Assembly: GCA_905221605.1 (NCBI GenBank)
Contig: CAJNDS010000336.1
Location: 124,001 to 188,000 of the forward strand
Reading direction: 5' to 3'
Source of the DNA: Symbiodinium natans
Taxonomy: Eukaryota; Sar; Dinophyceae; Suessiales; Symbiodiniaceae
DNA: 64,000 bases
The notes under the pieces are model-generated. The model saw only the letters and a list, made by a program, of their open reading frames with translations. It was not told where the DNA came from and made no database searches. This document shows positions 11,140 through 21,394 of this stretch, piece after piece. The position numbers and the translations under genes were made by a program. Each line of letters begins with the position of its first letter. Position 1 is the first letter of the stretch.

Positions 11140-11390
11140 TCCGACCTTCAGTCGCAGCGGCCGGTAGGTTCCCCAAACGAACAAGGCGAGGACGCTGTCG
11201 AAGAGGGCCGGGATGGAGAGGATCCCGGTCCTTTTAGGGTGTAGGGGTTTAGGGTTTAGGGTTTATAGGGATTAGTTTAGGGTTTAGGGTTGAGGGCTTG
11301 GGGTTTGGGGTTTAGGGTTTAGGGTTTAGGGTTTAGGGCTTGGAGGATCCCGGTCCGCCAGATGTCCACGTAGAGCAGCAGCCTCCGGTA
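11140..11390 (-). CDS. Two exon fragments of an unrecognised, possibly membrane, protein
   Basis: Minus-strand fragments read RRLLLYVDIWRTGIL (about 11390-11343) and TGILSIPALFDSVLALFVWG followed by TYRPLRLKV (about 11229-11140). The word for TGIL (GAGGATCCCGGTCC on the plus strand) occurs at both inner edges, around 11216 and 11343. It therefore forms a 14-bp direct repeat flanking a telomere-filled intron. Joined once, the product contains a hydrophobic stretch (SIPALFDSVLALFVWG) that could be membrane-embedded. No family recognised. A further exon-like piece lies at 12640-12715 on the same strand (YSSSHIFGAEWLLGENLPLP). Confidence 0.4.
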
Positions 11391-11394
11391 GGGT

Positions 11395-12065
11395 TTGGGG
11401 GTTTGGGGTTAGGGGTTAGGGGTTTGGGATTTGGGTTTGGGGTTTGGGGGTTGGGGTTGGGGGTTTGGGGTTTGGGGTTTGGGGTTTTGGGGTTTGGGGT
11501 TTGGGGTTTGGGGTTTGGGGTTTGGGGGTTTGGGGTTTGGGGTTTGGGGTTGGGGTTTGGGGTTTGGGGGTTTGGGTTTGGGTTTTGGGGTTTGGGGGTT
11601 GGGGTGGGGTTGGGGTTTGGGGTTTGGGGTTTGGGGTTTGGGGTTTGGGGTTTGGGGTTTGGGGGTTTGGGGTTTGGGGTTTGGGGTTTGGCGTTTGGGG
11701 TTTGGGGTTTTGGGGTTTGGGATTTTGGGCTTGGGGTTTGGGGGTTTGGGGTTTGGGGGTTGGGGGTTTGGGGGTTTGGGGGGTTTGGGGTTTGGGGTTT
11801 GGGGGTTTGGGGTTTGGGGTTTTGGGGGGGTTAGGGTTTTGGGGTTTGGGGGTTTGGGCGTTTGGGGGTTTGGGGGTTTGGGGGTTTGGGGGTTTGGGGT
11901 TTGGGGTTTGGGGTTTGGGGTTTGGGGTTTGGGGTTTGGGGTTTGGGGTTTGGGGTTGACACGGACTTGAAGTCAATGCATCGGGGTTTGGGGTTCGGGG
12001 TTCGGGGTTTGGGGTTTGGGGTTTGCGGTTTAGGGTACAGGGTTTAGGGTACAGGGTTTAGGGTT
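11395..12065. repeat. TTTGGGG array (telomere variant), about 560 bp
   Basis: GGGGTTT (TTTGGGG) units with occasional TTTTGGGG and TTTGGGGG variants run from about 11395 to 11957 and revert to TTTAGGG near 12030. The plus strand is extremely G-rich with no interruption long enough to prevent G-quadruplex formation. All six frames stay open because the unit lacks stops, so the 160-190-codon frames (GLGFGVWG and PKPQTPN types) are artefacts. A unique 30-bp spacer sits at 11958-11990. Confidence 0.95.
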
Positions 12066-13235
12066 TAAGGTTAGCAGCCTCCAAAGTTTTGCAAGCAACC
12101 TTACGGCTCTATAAGGGGTCTTATTGTTTGAGTTTAGGGTTTGGTATGGTTTGGATTTAAGATTGAGGGGTGGTTTAGGGTTTAGGGCTAGGGTTTAGGG
12201 TTAAGGGTTTAGGGTTTATAAGGCTCTAGAGGCTCTTACTTTTTGAGTATTGGGCCCCAACGACCATACTAGATAAGGCTTTTGGGGCTATTCTGCGTCT
12301 GAGGGTTCACCTAACTCTTAATCTAGGGGCCCTCGACTCAGCTTATAAACTCCAAACCATAACCCCCGCACACCTGAAGTACTTAGGAGGCACCAGGCCA
12401 GGAATCAAAGGGTACCCGGGATTCAGGGTCTAGAGATGACCTAAGTCATGAAGAAAAGGGGGGGGGGCGCATTGATCCCTGGTAAGGCTTTGTAGATTCA
12501 GGGCCTTAGGGCTGCGGATTAAGGGTTTTAGCGTTTTCGAGTCATTGGGGTTTAGGGTTTAGGGTTTAGGGTTTAGGGTTTAGGGTTTAGGGTTTAGGGT
12601 TCAGGGTTCAGGGTTCAGGGTTTAAAGGGCAGAGGCAAGTTCTCGCCAAGAAGCCACTCTGCCCCGAAGATGTGGGAGCTTGAGTAGCCCATCCAGGTCG
12701 AAGATGTCCTTCGGTAGACAGGCTTTAAGGCTTTAAGGGTTTAAGGGTTTAAGGGTTGAAGGGTTGAAGGGTTTAGGGTTTAGGATGTAGGGTTACCTCA
12801 TTATTACATACTTGGGCCCCAGAGTCCCTATACAGGAGGTGACTTTTCACTGGTTTAGGTACATGGACCTTTAGGGAAGGTAGAAGTGGAAGGATTTAGG
12901 GTGGGTTTGGGGGTTTCCTGAAGGAGGTCGCAGGATTTGGGTCCAGACCTGGGGCTGGCGTCCTGTTCATGAAAATTTAGGGTTTAGGGTTTAGGGTTTA
13001 GGGTTTAGGGTTTAGGGTTTTTCCTGCTCAGGTAGCTGTAGGGTGGTTGCCTGCTGCTGTGCTCCAGGGTGGGTGGCCTAAGAGATACCTTGATCTACCG
13101 TTGCAATTGCCGACTCCTCAGCCCGAAATGCAAAACCATACCCTGGTGACAGTTTTCTACTTGCTGGCACAACCTTGTAAGGACCATTGGCACTTCGACG
13201 CATCATCTGAGAAAGTCGTTTGCATTCGCTTCCCT
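12066..13235. other. Telomeric runs and short unique spacers
   Basis: TTTAGGG runs lie at 12170-12230, 12548-12600 (followed by TTCAGGG variants), 12720-12790 and 12977-13020. Unique spacers at 12230-12470 and 12790-12960 show no convincing exon. One exon-like piece at 12640-12715 (minus) is mentioned under the 11.1-kb fragments. The plus-strand frame at 13047-13250 (67 codons) is open but I see no support for it. Confidence 0.5.
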
Positions 13236-13239
13236 TGCT

Positions 13240-13412
13240 TGAGGGTTTAGGGGGAAATCCAGAGACCCAAACTCAGGGCACTCATGTTAGCATGCTTTCC
13301 CCAAGTGATCTGAGAAAGTCGTTTGCATTCGCTTCACTTGCTTGAGGGTTTAGGGTGAAATCCAGAGACCCAAACTCAGGGCACTCATGTTAGCATGCTT
13401 TCCCCAAGTGAT
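13240..13412. repeat. Two-copy ~99-bp tandem duplication
   Basis: The stretch starting TCTGAGAAAGTCGTTTGCAT near 13206 recurs near 13307, and the following block (GAAATCCAGAGACCC to CCCCAAGTGATC) occurs at 13254-13312 and again at 13353-13411. Only a few bases differ, so the duplication is recent. It directly abuts the repeat-bearing exon to the right. Confidence 0.85.
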
Positions 13413-13785
13413 CCGCGATCTCCGCTTCGTGATCCAACTGCGAGAACCAGACCCTGCTGCAGATGCAAAGCATGTTGTATAAAGAGGCAACAGCGGTGTA
13501 CACGGCAGGGTTTGGCGTGTTCGCACAATTTCATGAACACTTCTGACAGCCCCTCCCTCGTGTTGCTGAAATTCAACATCCTCTTGCAACATGTCTACAG
13601 AGGCAAAAGCGGTGTACACAGCAGGGTTTTGGGAATGGTCGCAAAACGGCATGAAAACTTGTGACAGCACCTCGTGTTGCTGAACATCAAATATCCTCCT
13701 GCGACAGGCTTTATAGAGCAAAAACACCGTAAATAGCAGGGTTCGGGAATAGTGAGGAAAAAACCCACGGGCAAATACCAACGTG
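13395..13785 (-). pseudogene. Exon(s) with three ~38-residue repeats, frame-shifted
   Basis: The minus strand contains three related segments: LYKACRRRIFDVQQHEVLSQ then VFMPFCDHSQ; NPAVYTAFASVDMLQEDVEF then QQHE; and, in another frame, EGLSEVFMKLCEHAKP followed by a VYTAVASLYNML-like piece. Together they suggest tandem helical repeats of about 38 residues, in the general style of ARM/HEAT or pentatricopeptide repeats, though I cannot place the family. The reading frame changes between repeats two and three. Either a short intron or frameshifts break it, so I mark it as possibly non-functional. The adjacent 99-bp duplication truncates its downstream side. Confidence 0.35.
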
Positions 13786-13799
13786 TGCGGGCATAGGGC

Positions 13800-14955
13800 A
13801 TCGAAGGATTGAGGACTTGTAAGGCGTTTTTGGACATTTTGTGGGTGTAGCCTGCACTGAATAAGGGCCCTAAGTGTACTGATTGGCGCTACGTGCTTGA
13901 AGTCTAGGAGGGTGTCAGACTTCAGGGTGATAGAAGCTTGAGAGTTTGGGGCTTCGGGGTTGAGGGGTTTAGGGGTTTACGGGTTTAGGGTTTAGGGTGT
14001 AGGGTTTCGGGTTTAGGGCTGCAGACAGCCATCGTATGCGGCGCAGGGTCTGGCTGCAGAGGTTGCGCTGCGCGCTGCGCTCCATGAGACCCCTGCTGAG
14101 GGGCGCGCGGCGCAGGGCATAGGCGCTGTACCTTTGCGGGTGTTTTTGGTTGAGGGGGAACCCTAAACCCCTAAACCCTGTAAACCCTATATGAACTATA
14201 TAAACTTTTGTCAACCCTATGAACCCTATATAAACCTGTATAAACCGCATAAATCCTATAAACCCTGAAACCCTATAAACCCTATAAACCCTAAACCTCA
14301 AATTCAGGGAGAGGGGGCTCAAGGGCTTGGTTTGGGCTTACGGGCTTGGAGTGATAGGGGTTAGGCTTTGGGTCATTGGGGGCTTAAAAATGGGGGGGTT
14401 TTGGGGTTTTGGGTCTGGGGGTTAGAGGGTTGTTTCTTTTTGGGTTCGGGGAGTAGCTTCTGGGATTCTTAGGCAAAGCTAGGGCAACAGAGCCCTGGAT
14501 AACATCTCAGGTAACGTAATAAAACCTAAACCCTAAACCACAACCCGGAAAGGGGAGTAGCACTACTGGGCACCCTCGCAGCCTTAAAGCCGCAAAAACG
14601 CAACCTGGAAACCGAATGAAGTTAGTTCTTTCCATGAACTTTTCTGACTTCTTCTCTATCATCCCAAAACCGTGAACCCTGATCCAAACATTGACATAGT
14701 CTCGGGTCCAAGATGCAGGAAATTACAAGGAATGATGCTGCTGGGCGGGCAACGCACCCCATGAGAATCTCTGAGCCCTGAACGCTACACCCTCTCCCGA
14801 AAACAGCAGTCCTGCAAATCTAGGATTGAGGGTTTACCCGAGAAACCCTAAATCCTTATCAACTTCCAAACCCAAAAACCCTAATCCCCAACCCGAAACA
14901 CTAAACCCTAAACCCCTCAACGTTGAGCCCTAAACCCCTAAACCCTAAACCTCAA
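13800..14955. other. Downstream flank of the FMO gene
   Basis: Short telomeric and variant runs (CCCTATAAA at 14180-14290, TTTAGGG near 13960-14010) alternate with unique sequence. The segment 14030-14130 is GC-rich. No exon could be supported. The FMO 3' UTR and any remaining C-terminal exon should lie here. Confidence 0.45.
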
Positions 14956-14959
14956 ACCT

Positions 14960-17900
14960 AGAAGAAGACAAGACGCTCCGCGAGGGTGACACCTCGGATT
15001 GGGCCGAAGTGGTAGAATGCCGTCGCCGCGCTCAGGAGGCATGGCAGAGTTGGAAAGATTGCGTGCCTAGGTTTAGGGTTTAGGGTTTAGGGTTTAGGGT
15101 TTAGGGTTTAGGGTTTAGGGTTTAGGGTTTAGGGTTTACGGTTTAGGGTTTAGGGTTTAGGGTTTAGGGTTTCAGGTTTAGGGTTCGAATGTCTATACTC
15201 TAGGGTTCAAGTGTTTGAAGTTCGGGCCTCAAGGTACATAAGGATCCACGAGCGTGGAAGGAATGCTGCCCCCCCAGTATCAAGCATATGGGTAGATCTC
15301 CAAGTGAGGGCCAGAATACGGCACCCTTAGAAGGACCCCAAAAGAGGCCCGAATTTTGATAACGGCCCATATGGGGACTGCCATCGATGGCTGTGGCTTC
15401 CAGGCTCCTTAGTTCGCACCCCTCCTGTGGATTAGGATATCAACAAGACAAAAAGACCTAATTCCTTTGGAACTTACGCCTCAAGCCAAAACCTTAACAC
15501 AAACCGCAGGTGCTCATAGAGAGGGCAGTTGGTAATGTTGACCTTCTTCCCATCCTTGAAGACTTCCTTGGTAGCCCAGTAACCATCTTCTACTAAGGGC
15601 ACCCTTTTTTTTGGGGTTGCTTACTTTACAAGGGAACCCATAACCCGACAAAAGGAAAAGGGGTACCGCTCGGGATGTTCCCTCATGTACTAACAGTCCT
15701 TAATAGGGATAGGGGGTACTATAATCCCGAGTAAGGACTGTCAGTATACTGGAGGACATCCAAGGTACCGCTGGGCTACCAAGAGTTTCCCTAAACCCTA
15801 AACCCTAAACCCTAAACCCTAAACCCTAAACCCTAAACCCTAAACCCTAAACCCTAAACCCTAAACCCTAAACCCTAAACCCTAGACCCTAAACGAACTC
15901 CGAAAAACAAGGGAAAGGGGTACCACCGGGCTACCAAGCTTCTAGGGCATCCAGGCCAGTGTTGTAGCCCGTGGCGCAGAGAATCACATCGCAGGCGAGA
16001 ACATCCCCAGTCTTCAGGACCACGCCTCGCTCTTGGTATCCCTAAACCCTAAACCCTAAACCCTAAACCCTAAACCCTAAACCCTAAACCCTAAACCCTA
16101 AACCTTAACCCCAAACCCCAAACCCCAAACCCCAACCCCAAACCCTAAACCCTAAACCCTAAACCCTAAACCTTAAACCTAAACCTAAACCCCAAACCCC
16201 AAACCCGAAACCCTAAACCCTAAACCCTAAACCCTAAACCCTAAACCCTAAACCCTAAACCCTAAACCAGTCGACGGCTCTTGTTTTCAGGGACGTTCAG
16301 GACTCCGGGTACACAGGGTGCCTAAAGCCTCAAAAGATCTTCAACTCTAAACCCTTAAACCATTACACCCATAAAACCTTTAAGCCCGTAAACCCTCAAA
16401 CCCGTAAAATCCCTAAACCCGTAAACCCGTAAACCCGTAAAACCGTAAACCCGTAAACCCGTGAACCCGTGAACCCTAAACCCTAAACCCTGGCGCGCTC
16501 CTGTCTCGCAGAAGTGGTCTGGGTCCCCAGTGATGGGGCTCACTTTCTTGATAAAGGCCAGCTGGCGATCCTGGGTTTCGGGCTAAGGGTTTGGGGTTTA
16601 GAGTTTAGGATTTAGGGTTTCCGGGTTTGGGGTGTAGGGTGCAGGGTTTAGGGTTGCTCTTGGGAACATCACATACTTAGAAATACCACGAAGGAAGCCA
16701 CACTGACTGGTAGACCCCCTTGCTGTGGCCCAAACCCTAAACCCTAAACCCTAAACCCTAAACCCTAAACCCTAAACCCTTGTAGTCCCTCTTAAAAGTA
16801 GCTCTGCCCAGGCGCGCAGAGCATGCCGAAGTGGAACTTCGCGGCGTTGAAGTGCTTGGGCCGCAGGGGGCTCCCAGGCTGAATCGTGTAGCCGATGGCC
16901 CAAAGCGCGAACCTGGGTGTAGGGTTTCGGGTTTACCCTAAACCCTAAACCCTAAACCCTAAACCCTAAACCCTAGGCCCTATAGACCCTAAACCTTAAA
17001 CCCGAAAACGTAACTCAAAGGAAAGAGTAGACAGAGTACTGGGTTTCCTTTCTGTCTTTCTTTCTTTAGTATTGGATGGGGTGGGGCCTTAGTGCACCAA
17101 GCCAATGAAAAGGAAACAAGAGCACCACTCTACCCTCCCTTATAACCATAGCGAAAACATATGTTCTAAATGTTGCAACCATGCCCTGACATAAAAGACA
17201 TAATTCCGAGGGAGACGATTGACATGATGTCAACCCTCAACCCTAAACCCTAAAAGACGCTAAACCCGGAAATGCAAACTAAATCCCCTCTGACAATGTC
17301 CACGAAGCATGGCGAGACTCGGCAACACCTAGCCCCCCCCCCCCCGCCCCCCCCCCCCCCGAAACCCCAAACCCTAAACCCCTAACCCCCTCAACCCTAA
17401 AAGTCTCCACGAAGCATGGCGAAACTCGGGAGCACCAGCATCAGCAAGCAGCAGGCCAAGCTCAGAAGGGCCCGCAGCATTGCAAGGCAGGATCGGCTGT
17501 GAAAGAATGCCTTTTCGGAGTTACAAGGGTTTAGGGTTTAGGGTTTAGGATTTAGGGTTTAGGGTTTAGGGTTTGGGGTTTGGGGCTTGGGGTTTGGGGT
17601 TTAGGGTTTAGGGTGGAATTTGGGTCTAGGGGTTAGGGTTGGAGGGTTGGTTTAGGATTGCGTTCGCCAGGGAAACAAGGCAACCCGTCGCGTCTTAAGC
17701 GGGTGTGCAGGACGCCTCCCTCCCCAAAGGTTTGAGGTGGAGGTTTCCCAAAGTTAGGGTAGCCTACAGGGTTGATTCTATAGCACATTGGGTGCAGGGG
17801 GGGGACCCCTCTTGTCGGAACCCCCAGATTCTCTATTCAGCGGCCAGATACATCGTACCTGAAGAACCTTAAAAACAAATTGTTAATATCCTCTTGTGTT

Positions 17901-18455
17901 TATATAAACGAAACTAAAAAACAATTCCCAAGGGGGATGTAGAAGATACGTCGTACCTGAAGAACCAGTAGGGCGTCCGGAAGAGCCACGTGACGTTGTC
18001 GTAGGCTGCTGCCTGGAAGGCTTGGATCATGTCGCAGCCAGACTTGCCCGCACCCAAAACCAGCACCTGCGGAGGGGCATTCGGGTTTCGGGTTGAGGGC
18101 TTCCCTTTAAACTAGGGTTTCTTGGGTTTGGCGAGTTTGGGCTTTAGGATTCTTGCATTTTAGGGTACCCATTTTCATGCGGAGCCGTAGATTTAGGGCT
18201 TAGGTCCGTGTAGGGTTTAGAAAGGATCCTAGACCCTAAACCCCAAACCCCAAACCCCTACCCCCAAACACCAAACCCTAAACCCTAAACCCCAAACCCT
18301 AAACCCTAAACCCTAAACCGCTTCAACGAGCTGCCCACCTTTGAACGTGCCTTCAGAATCTCATCCATGACCTCATCCTTCAGCTGGCCTGAAGGGGAAA
18401 GGCGGGGGGGGTGGGTGACCCTAAACCCTAAACCCTAAACCCTAAACCCTAAACC

Positions 18456-18515
<60 letters not shown>

Positions 18516-21393
18516 ACCCTAAACCCTAAACCCTAAACCCTAAACCCTAAACCCTAAACCCTAAACCCTAAACCCTCCCCCCACAAAAAACTCGTGCGCC
18601 CAGTGGCTGCTGTGCAGGATCTTCCCTTTGAAGCCACGATTAGGGATCTTGGGCATCCTAGGTTGCCCAGTAACCAAGGCTTAAAAAGGGTGCCCCTTTT
18701 GTGCTTAAAGGGGTTTAGGGTTTAGGGTTTAGGGTTTAGGGTTTAGGGTTTAGGGTTTAGGGTTTAGGGTTTATAAGGGAACCTAAACCCCCCCAAAAAG
18801 GGAATAAGGGTACTACTGGGCATCCTAGCATCTTGGGCGCGCCGCTGAGGGAGGCGAAGATGACCAGATTGTAGGGCCCTGTGCCTGTTCTAGGATTTAG
18901 GTTTAGGGGTTCAGAGGGTTTAAACCCTAAACCCTAAACCCTAAACCCTAAACCCTAAACCCTAAACCCTAAACCCTAAACCCTAAACCCAATTACATGG
19001 CTTGAACCAAGGTGCGATTTGTTGTGGAGCCCTGATCGACAACCAGGTGGGCTTGCCGAGATCGGGACTCGTAGTGCACCTCCTTCACGTGCGAATTACC
19101 TTTGCTGGGGGTCCTGATGTGAAACTTGAGGGTCCGTCATCATATTAATTTGAGGATACTAAACTATATGTGTGATATAAGGCTAGCATGGTGATGTGAC
19201 TGAAGCTCTGTAGCGAGAGCCCAGCCCTTCACGTGACCCTAAACCCTGAACCCTAAACCCTCCTTGGCTACCAATGAGCTCCTTGCCAGTTAGGAAGCAT
19301 GATGGGGGGTCCTCAGAAACAGCCCTCTTACGCCATGCCAAAAAAGCCATGGCTGGTTTTCTTGCCCAAGGAGCTTTGAATCCTGGACTGGAGGCCAGTT
19401 TTGTTCACAAAGTCCTTCAAGTATCGCAGGATCTCTGCAGCATCGGGCTTTTGATCCATGAAACCTTCCTCCCCACGTGGGAACGGCAAGAAGTCCCCAT
19501 GGATGGTCATCTGGTTGCACCTAGAACGCACGATCTTTGACCCCACGTCCTATTAGGGTTTAGGGTTTAGGGTTTAGGGTTTAGGGTTTAGGGTTTAGGG
19601 TTTAGGGTTTAGGGTTTACGGACCCCTCAGACCTCAACACGCCAGGGCTAGGAGCACCCTTCAAGACTACCCAGCAACACCCAGCCCAGCCTAACCATAT
19701 ATACCCCCACATCCAGTACACTCACCTTTCGAAGGACTCCCAGAATAGGTACCCATTTTGAAAACCCTAAACCCTAAACCCTAACCCCTAAAGCCCCACC
19801 CTAAACCCTAAACCCTGAAGCCCCACCTTAAACCCTCAACCGGAACCCAGTTGCACCAGCGCGGGCTGTGAAGGCTGAGCTGATGATAGGACATCTCCTT
19901 GCTGTTTTCTTGTTATGTTGGTCCAGGTCGTTAAGGGTCAAGGGTTTAGGGTTTAGGGTTTAGGGTTTAGGGTTTATTCCAGTGGATTCAGGGTTTATCG
20001 GGTTTAGGGTTTAGGGTTTAGGGTGAGAAACAGCCGAAGAAGTGGTTCACCCTGCATTACTGAGCGGATGCAAGTCTCCGGGCTAAATGTGCCGCCGATC
20101 ACGCTGTGCTTGTCGAAAATCTCCTCAGCTTTCCCAAGCCCGAGCCCTCAACCGTAAATCTTCTACCCAAAACCCAAAGCCCTAAGCCTGAACCTCTTGC
20201 CTAAACCCGAAACCCTATAAACCCTAAACCCTATCCCCTAAACTCTAAACCCTAGACAAGCTCGAACGTCGCTGGGTCTTCAAGCCATCATCTACTAAGA
20301 CCGATCCCACCAACTCAAACTCCCCGCGACCCCCCAGGCCCAACAAACACGCTTAGGATTTAGGGTTTAGGGTTTGGGGTTTGGGGTTTAGGGTTTAGGG
20401 TTTAGGGTTTAGGGTTTAGGGCTTAGGGCAACCTTTGAGCCTTTTAAACCCTAGAGGGTTTCGGGTTTAGGGTCCCCAGACCCTAGGAAAGTCTAGGCCC
20501 CAAGCCCGAAACTGCCTAAACCCTAAACCCCGAAAAACCGTACTAAAAAGCTTCTGCCCCAAAAGCCCTAAACCCTAAACCCAAAACCCTAAACCCTGAC
20601 TAGCAACCCTGAACCCTAAACCCTAAACCCTAACCCCTAAACCCTAAACCCTAAACCCTAAACCCTGACCCAGTCTCAACGTGGATGCCCTTCTCGGCCA
20701 GGCAATGGGCACACTGCAGCCCAGACCATCCTAGAGCAAAGCCCAGGGTTTCTGGGGGGGGGGGGGCTTCCAGGGCTTTTCGGGCTTTTTCCTCGGTTTT
20801 TGATTTTTTTTGTTTTTTAGGGTCTAGGGTTTAGGGTTTAGGGCGTTTAGGGTTTTAGGGTTTAGGGTTTAGGGTTTTGTTTCTTGCCGTTTTGGGGTTT
20901 CAGTATTTTTTTCCCAAGGGTTTAGGGTTGAGGGGCGGGAGAAAGGTTATTCTTGGGAGTGACATGGGGAGGGAGATTATACTGCGAGGTTGCAGGCTTC
21001 CTACTCAGCACCTACGCAAAGAACCCACTCCCAAATCCAAAGCAACCCTAAACCCTAAACCATACAGAGACGCCAAACTAAGCCCAGCAAGCTTCCTGCA
21101 CCCGCAAGGGTTACTTTGGATTTGCCCGCCCCAACCCCCAACCAGGCAACCTGACGCCATCAAGGGGTACTTGCGCAGTAAACCCTAAACCCTAAAACCC
21201 TACACCCTAGACCCTAAACTTTTTCCCAAACCCTGAACCCTAAACCCTGAACCCTAAACCCTAAACCCTAAACCCTAAACCCTAAACCCTAAATCCTGTC
21301 CACCCTGCACCCTCCTGATCCGATAATGGCGACTCGCTGTTGTTGCCTCCCTTCTTCCGCAAGCAGCGGCTCAGTCAAATCGCCCCCGTCCAT
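14960..21393 (-). CDS. Flavin-containing monooxygenase (FMO), about 17 exons
   Basis: FMOs use FAD and NADPH to oxygenate soft nucleophiles. The start at 21393 gives MDGGDLTEPLLAEEGRQQQR then VAIIGSG, the FAD Rossmann motif, completed by exon 2 (20730-20671, WSGLQCAHCLAEKG). Later exons: 20135-20051 (FDKHSVIGGTFSPETCIRSV); 19548-19390 (TIHGDFLPFPRG, EILRYLKDFV); 19115-19010; 18897-18829 (GPYNLVIFASLSGAPKM); 18653-18588 (PKIPNRGFKGKILHSSHW); 18385-18320; 18068-17944 (VLVLGAGKSGCDM, the NADPH motif, then WLFRTPYWFFRYD); 17520-17405 (hydrophobic, LLSLACCLLMLVLPSFAML); 16908-16790 (LRPKHFNAAKFHFGML); 16735-16670; 16575-16495; 16320-16262; 16042-15945 (DVILCATGYNTGL, the family ATGY motif); 15582-15485 (NITNCPLYEHLR); 15070-14960. 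Donors include GT and one inferred GA. Most introns hold TTTAGGG repeats. Exon order matches the FMO fold. The gene seems intact. Confidence 0.88.
15070..16265. repeat. Telomeric arrays in FMO introns, 15.1-16.3 kb
   Basis: TTTAGGG runs at 15071-15185 and CCCTAAA runs at 15789-15893 and 16040-16265 each lie wholly within an inferred FMO intron. The last contains a CCCCAAA sub-block. Orientation differs between introns, so orientation is not fixed relative to transcription. A separate CCCGTAAA variant run at 16370-16480 fills another FMO intron. Confidence 0.9.
15671..15763. mobile_element. 93-bp MITE-like element with 9-bp target-site duplication
   Basis: The element starts CGGGATGTTCCCTCATG and ends GGAGGACATCCAA. 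Its arms pair over about 38 bp with roughly three quarters identity, including AACAGTCCTTA against TAAGGACTGT. It is flanked on both sides by the direct repeat GGTACCGCT (15662-15670 and 15764-15772). Removing the element and one repeat restores GGTACCGCTGGGCTACC, a motif found at other intron edges in this gene. This is the clearest transposition footprint in the window. Related copies lie near 3136 and 5185. Confidence 0.85.
17846..17966 (-). repeat. Small FMO intron flanked by 23-bp direct repeats
   Basis: The 23-bp stretch at 17846-17868 recurs at 17944-17966 with one mismatch. On the minus strand both copies read as the exon edge ...TTCTTCAG followed by GTACGA, so the intron between them is bordered by duplicated exon sequence. 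Splicing between the two copies keeps WFFRYDVS in frame. Confidence 0.8.
18418..20660. repeat. Further telomeric arrays within FMO introns
   Basis: Arrays lie at 18418-18578 (CCCTAAA flanking a CCCTCAA variant block at 18465-18520), 18711-18775, 18923-18990, 19553-19620, 19945-20030, 20350-20425 and 20560-20665. Each falls between inferred FMO exons. None interrupts an exon. Confidence 0.9.
18654..18828 (-). mobile_element. TIR-bounded FMO intron with telomeric cargo
   Basis: On the minus strand this intron opens GATGCCCAGTAGTACCC and closes GGTTACTGGGCAACCTAG, so TGCCCAGTA and TACTGGGCA form terminal inverted repeats. GGGCATCCTAG (plus strand) stands as an 11-bp direct repeat at both edges (18651-18661 and 18818-18828). 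A TTTAGGG array of about nine units fills the middle. Protein continuity (GAPKM then PKIPNRGF) requires removal of this segment and is best met by a GA donor and AG acceptor. Confidence 0.75.
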
Positions 21394-21394
21394 C

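Noticed and set aside
11340-11976. Long glycine-rich (GLGFGVWG) and proline-rich open frames of 160-190 codons
   Set aside because: They are translations of the TTTGGGG repeat, which contains no stop codon in any frame. They are open on both strands and end where the repeat ends.
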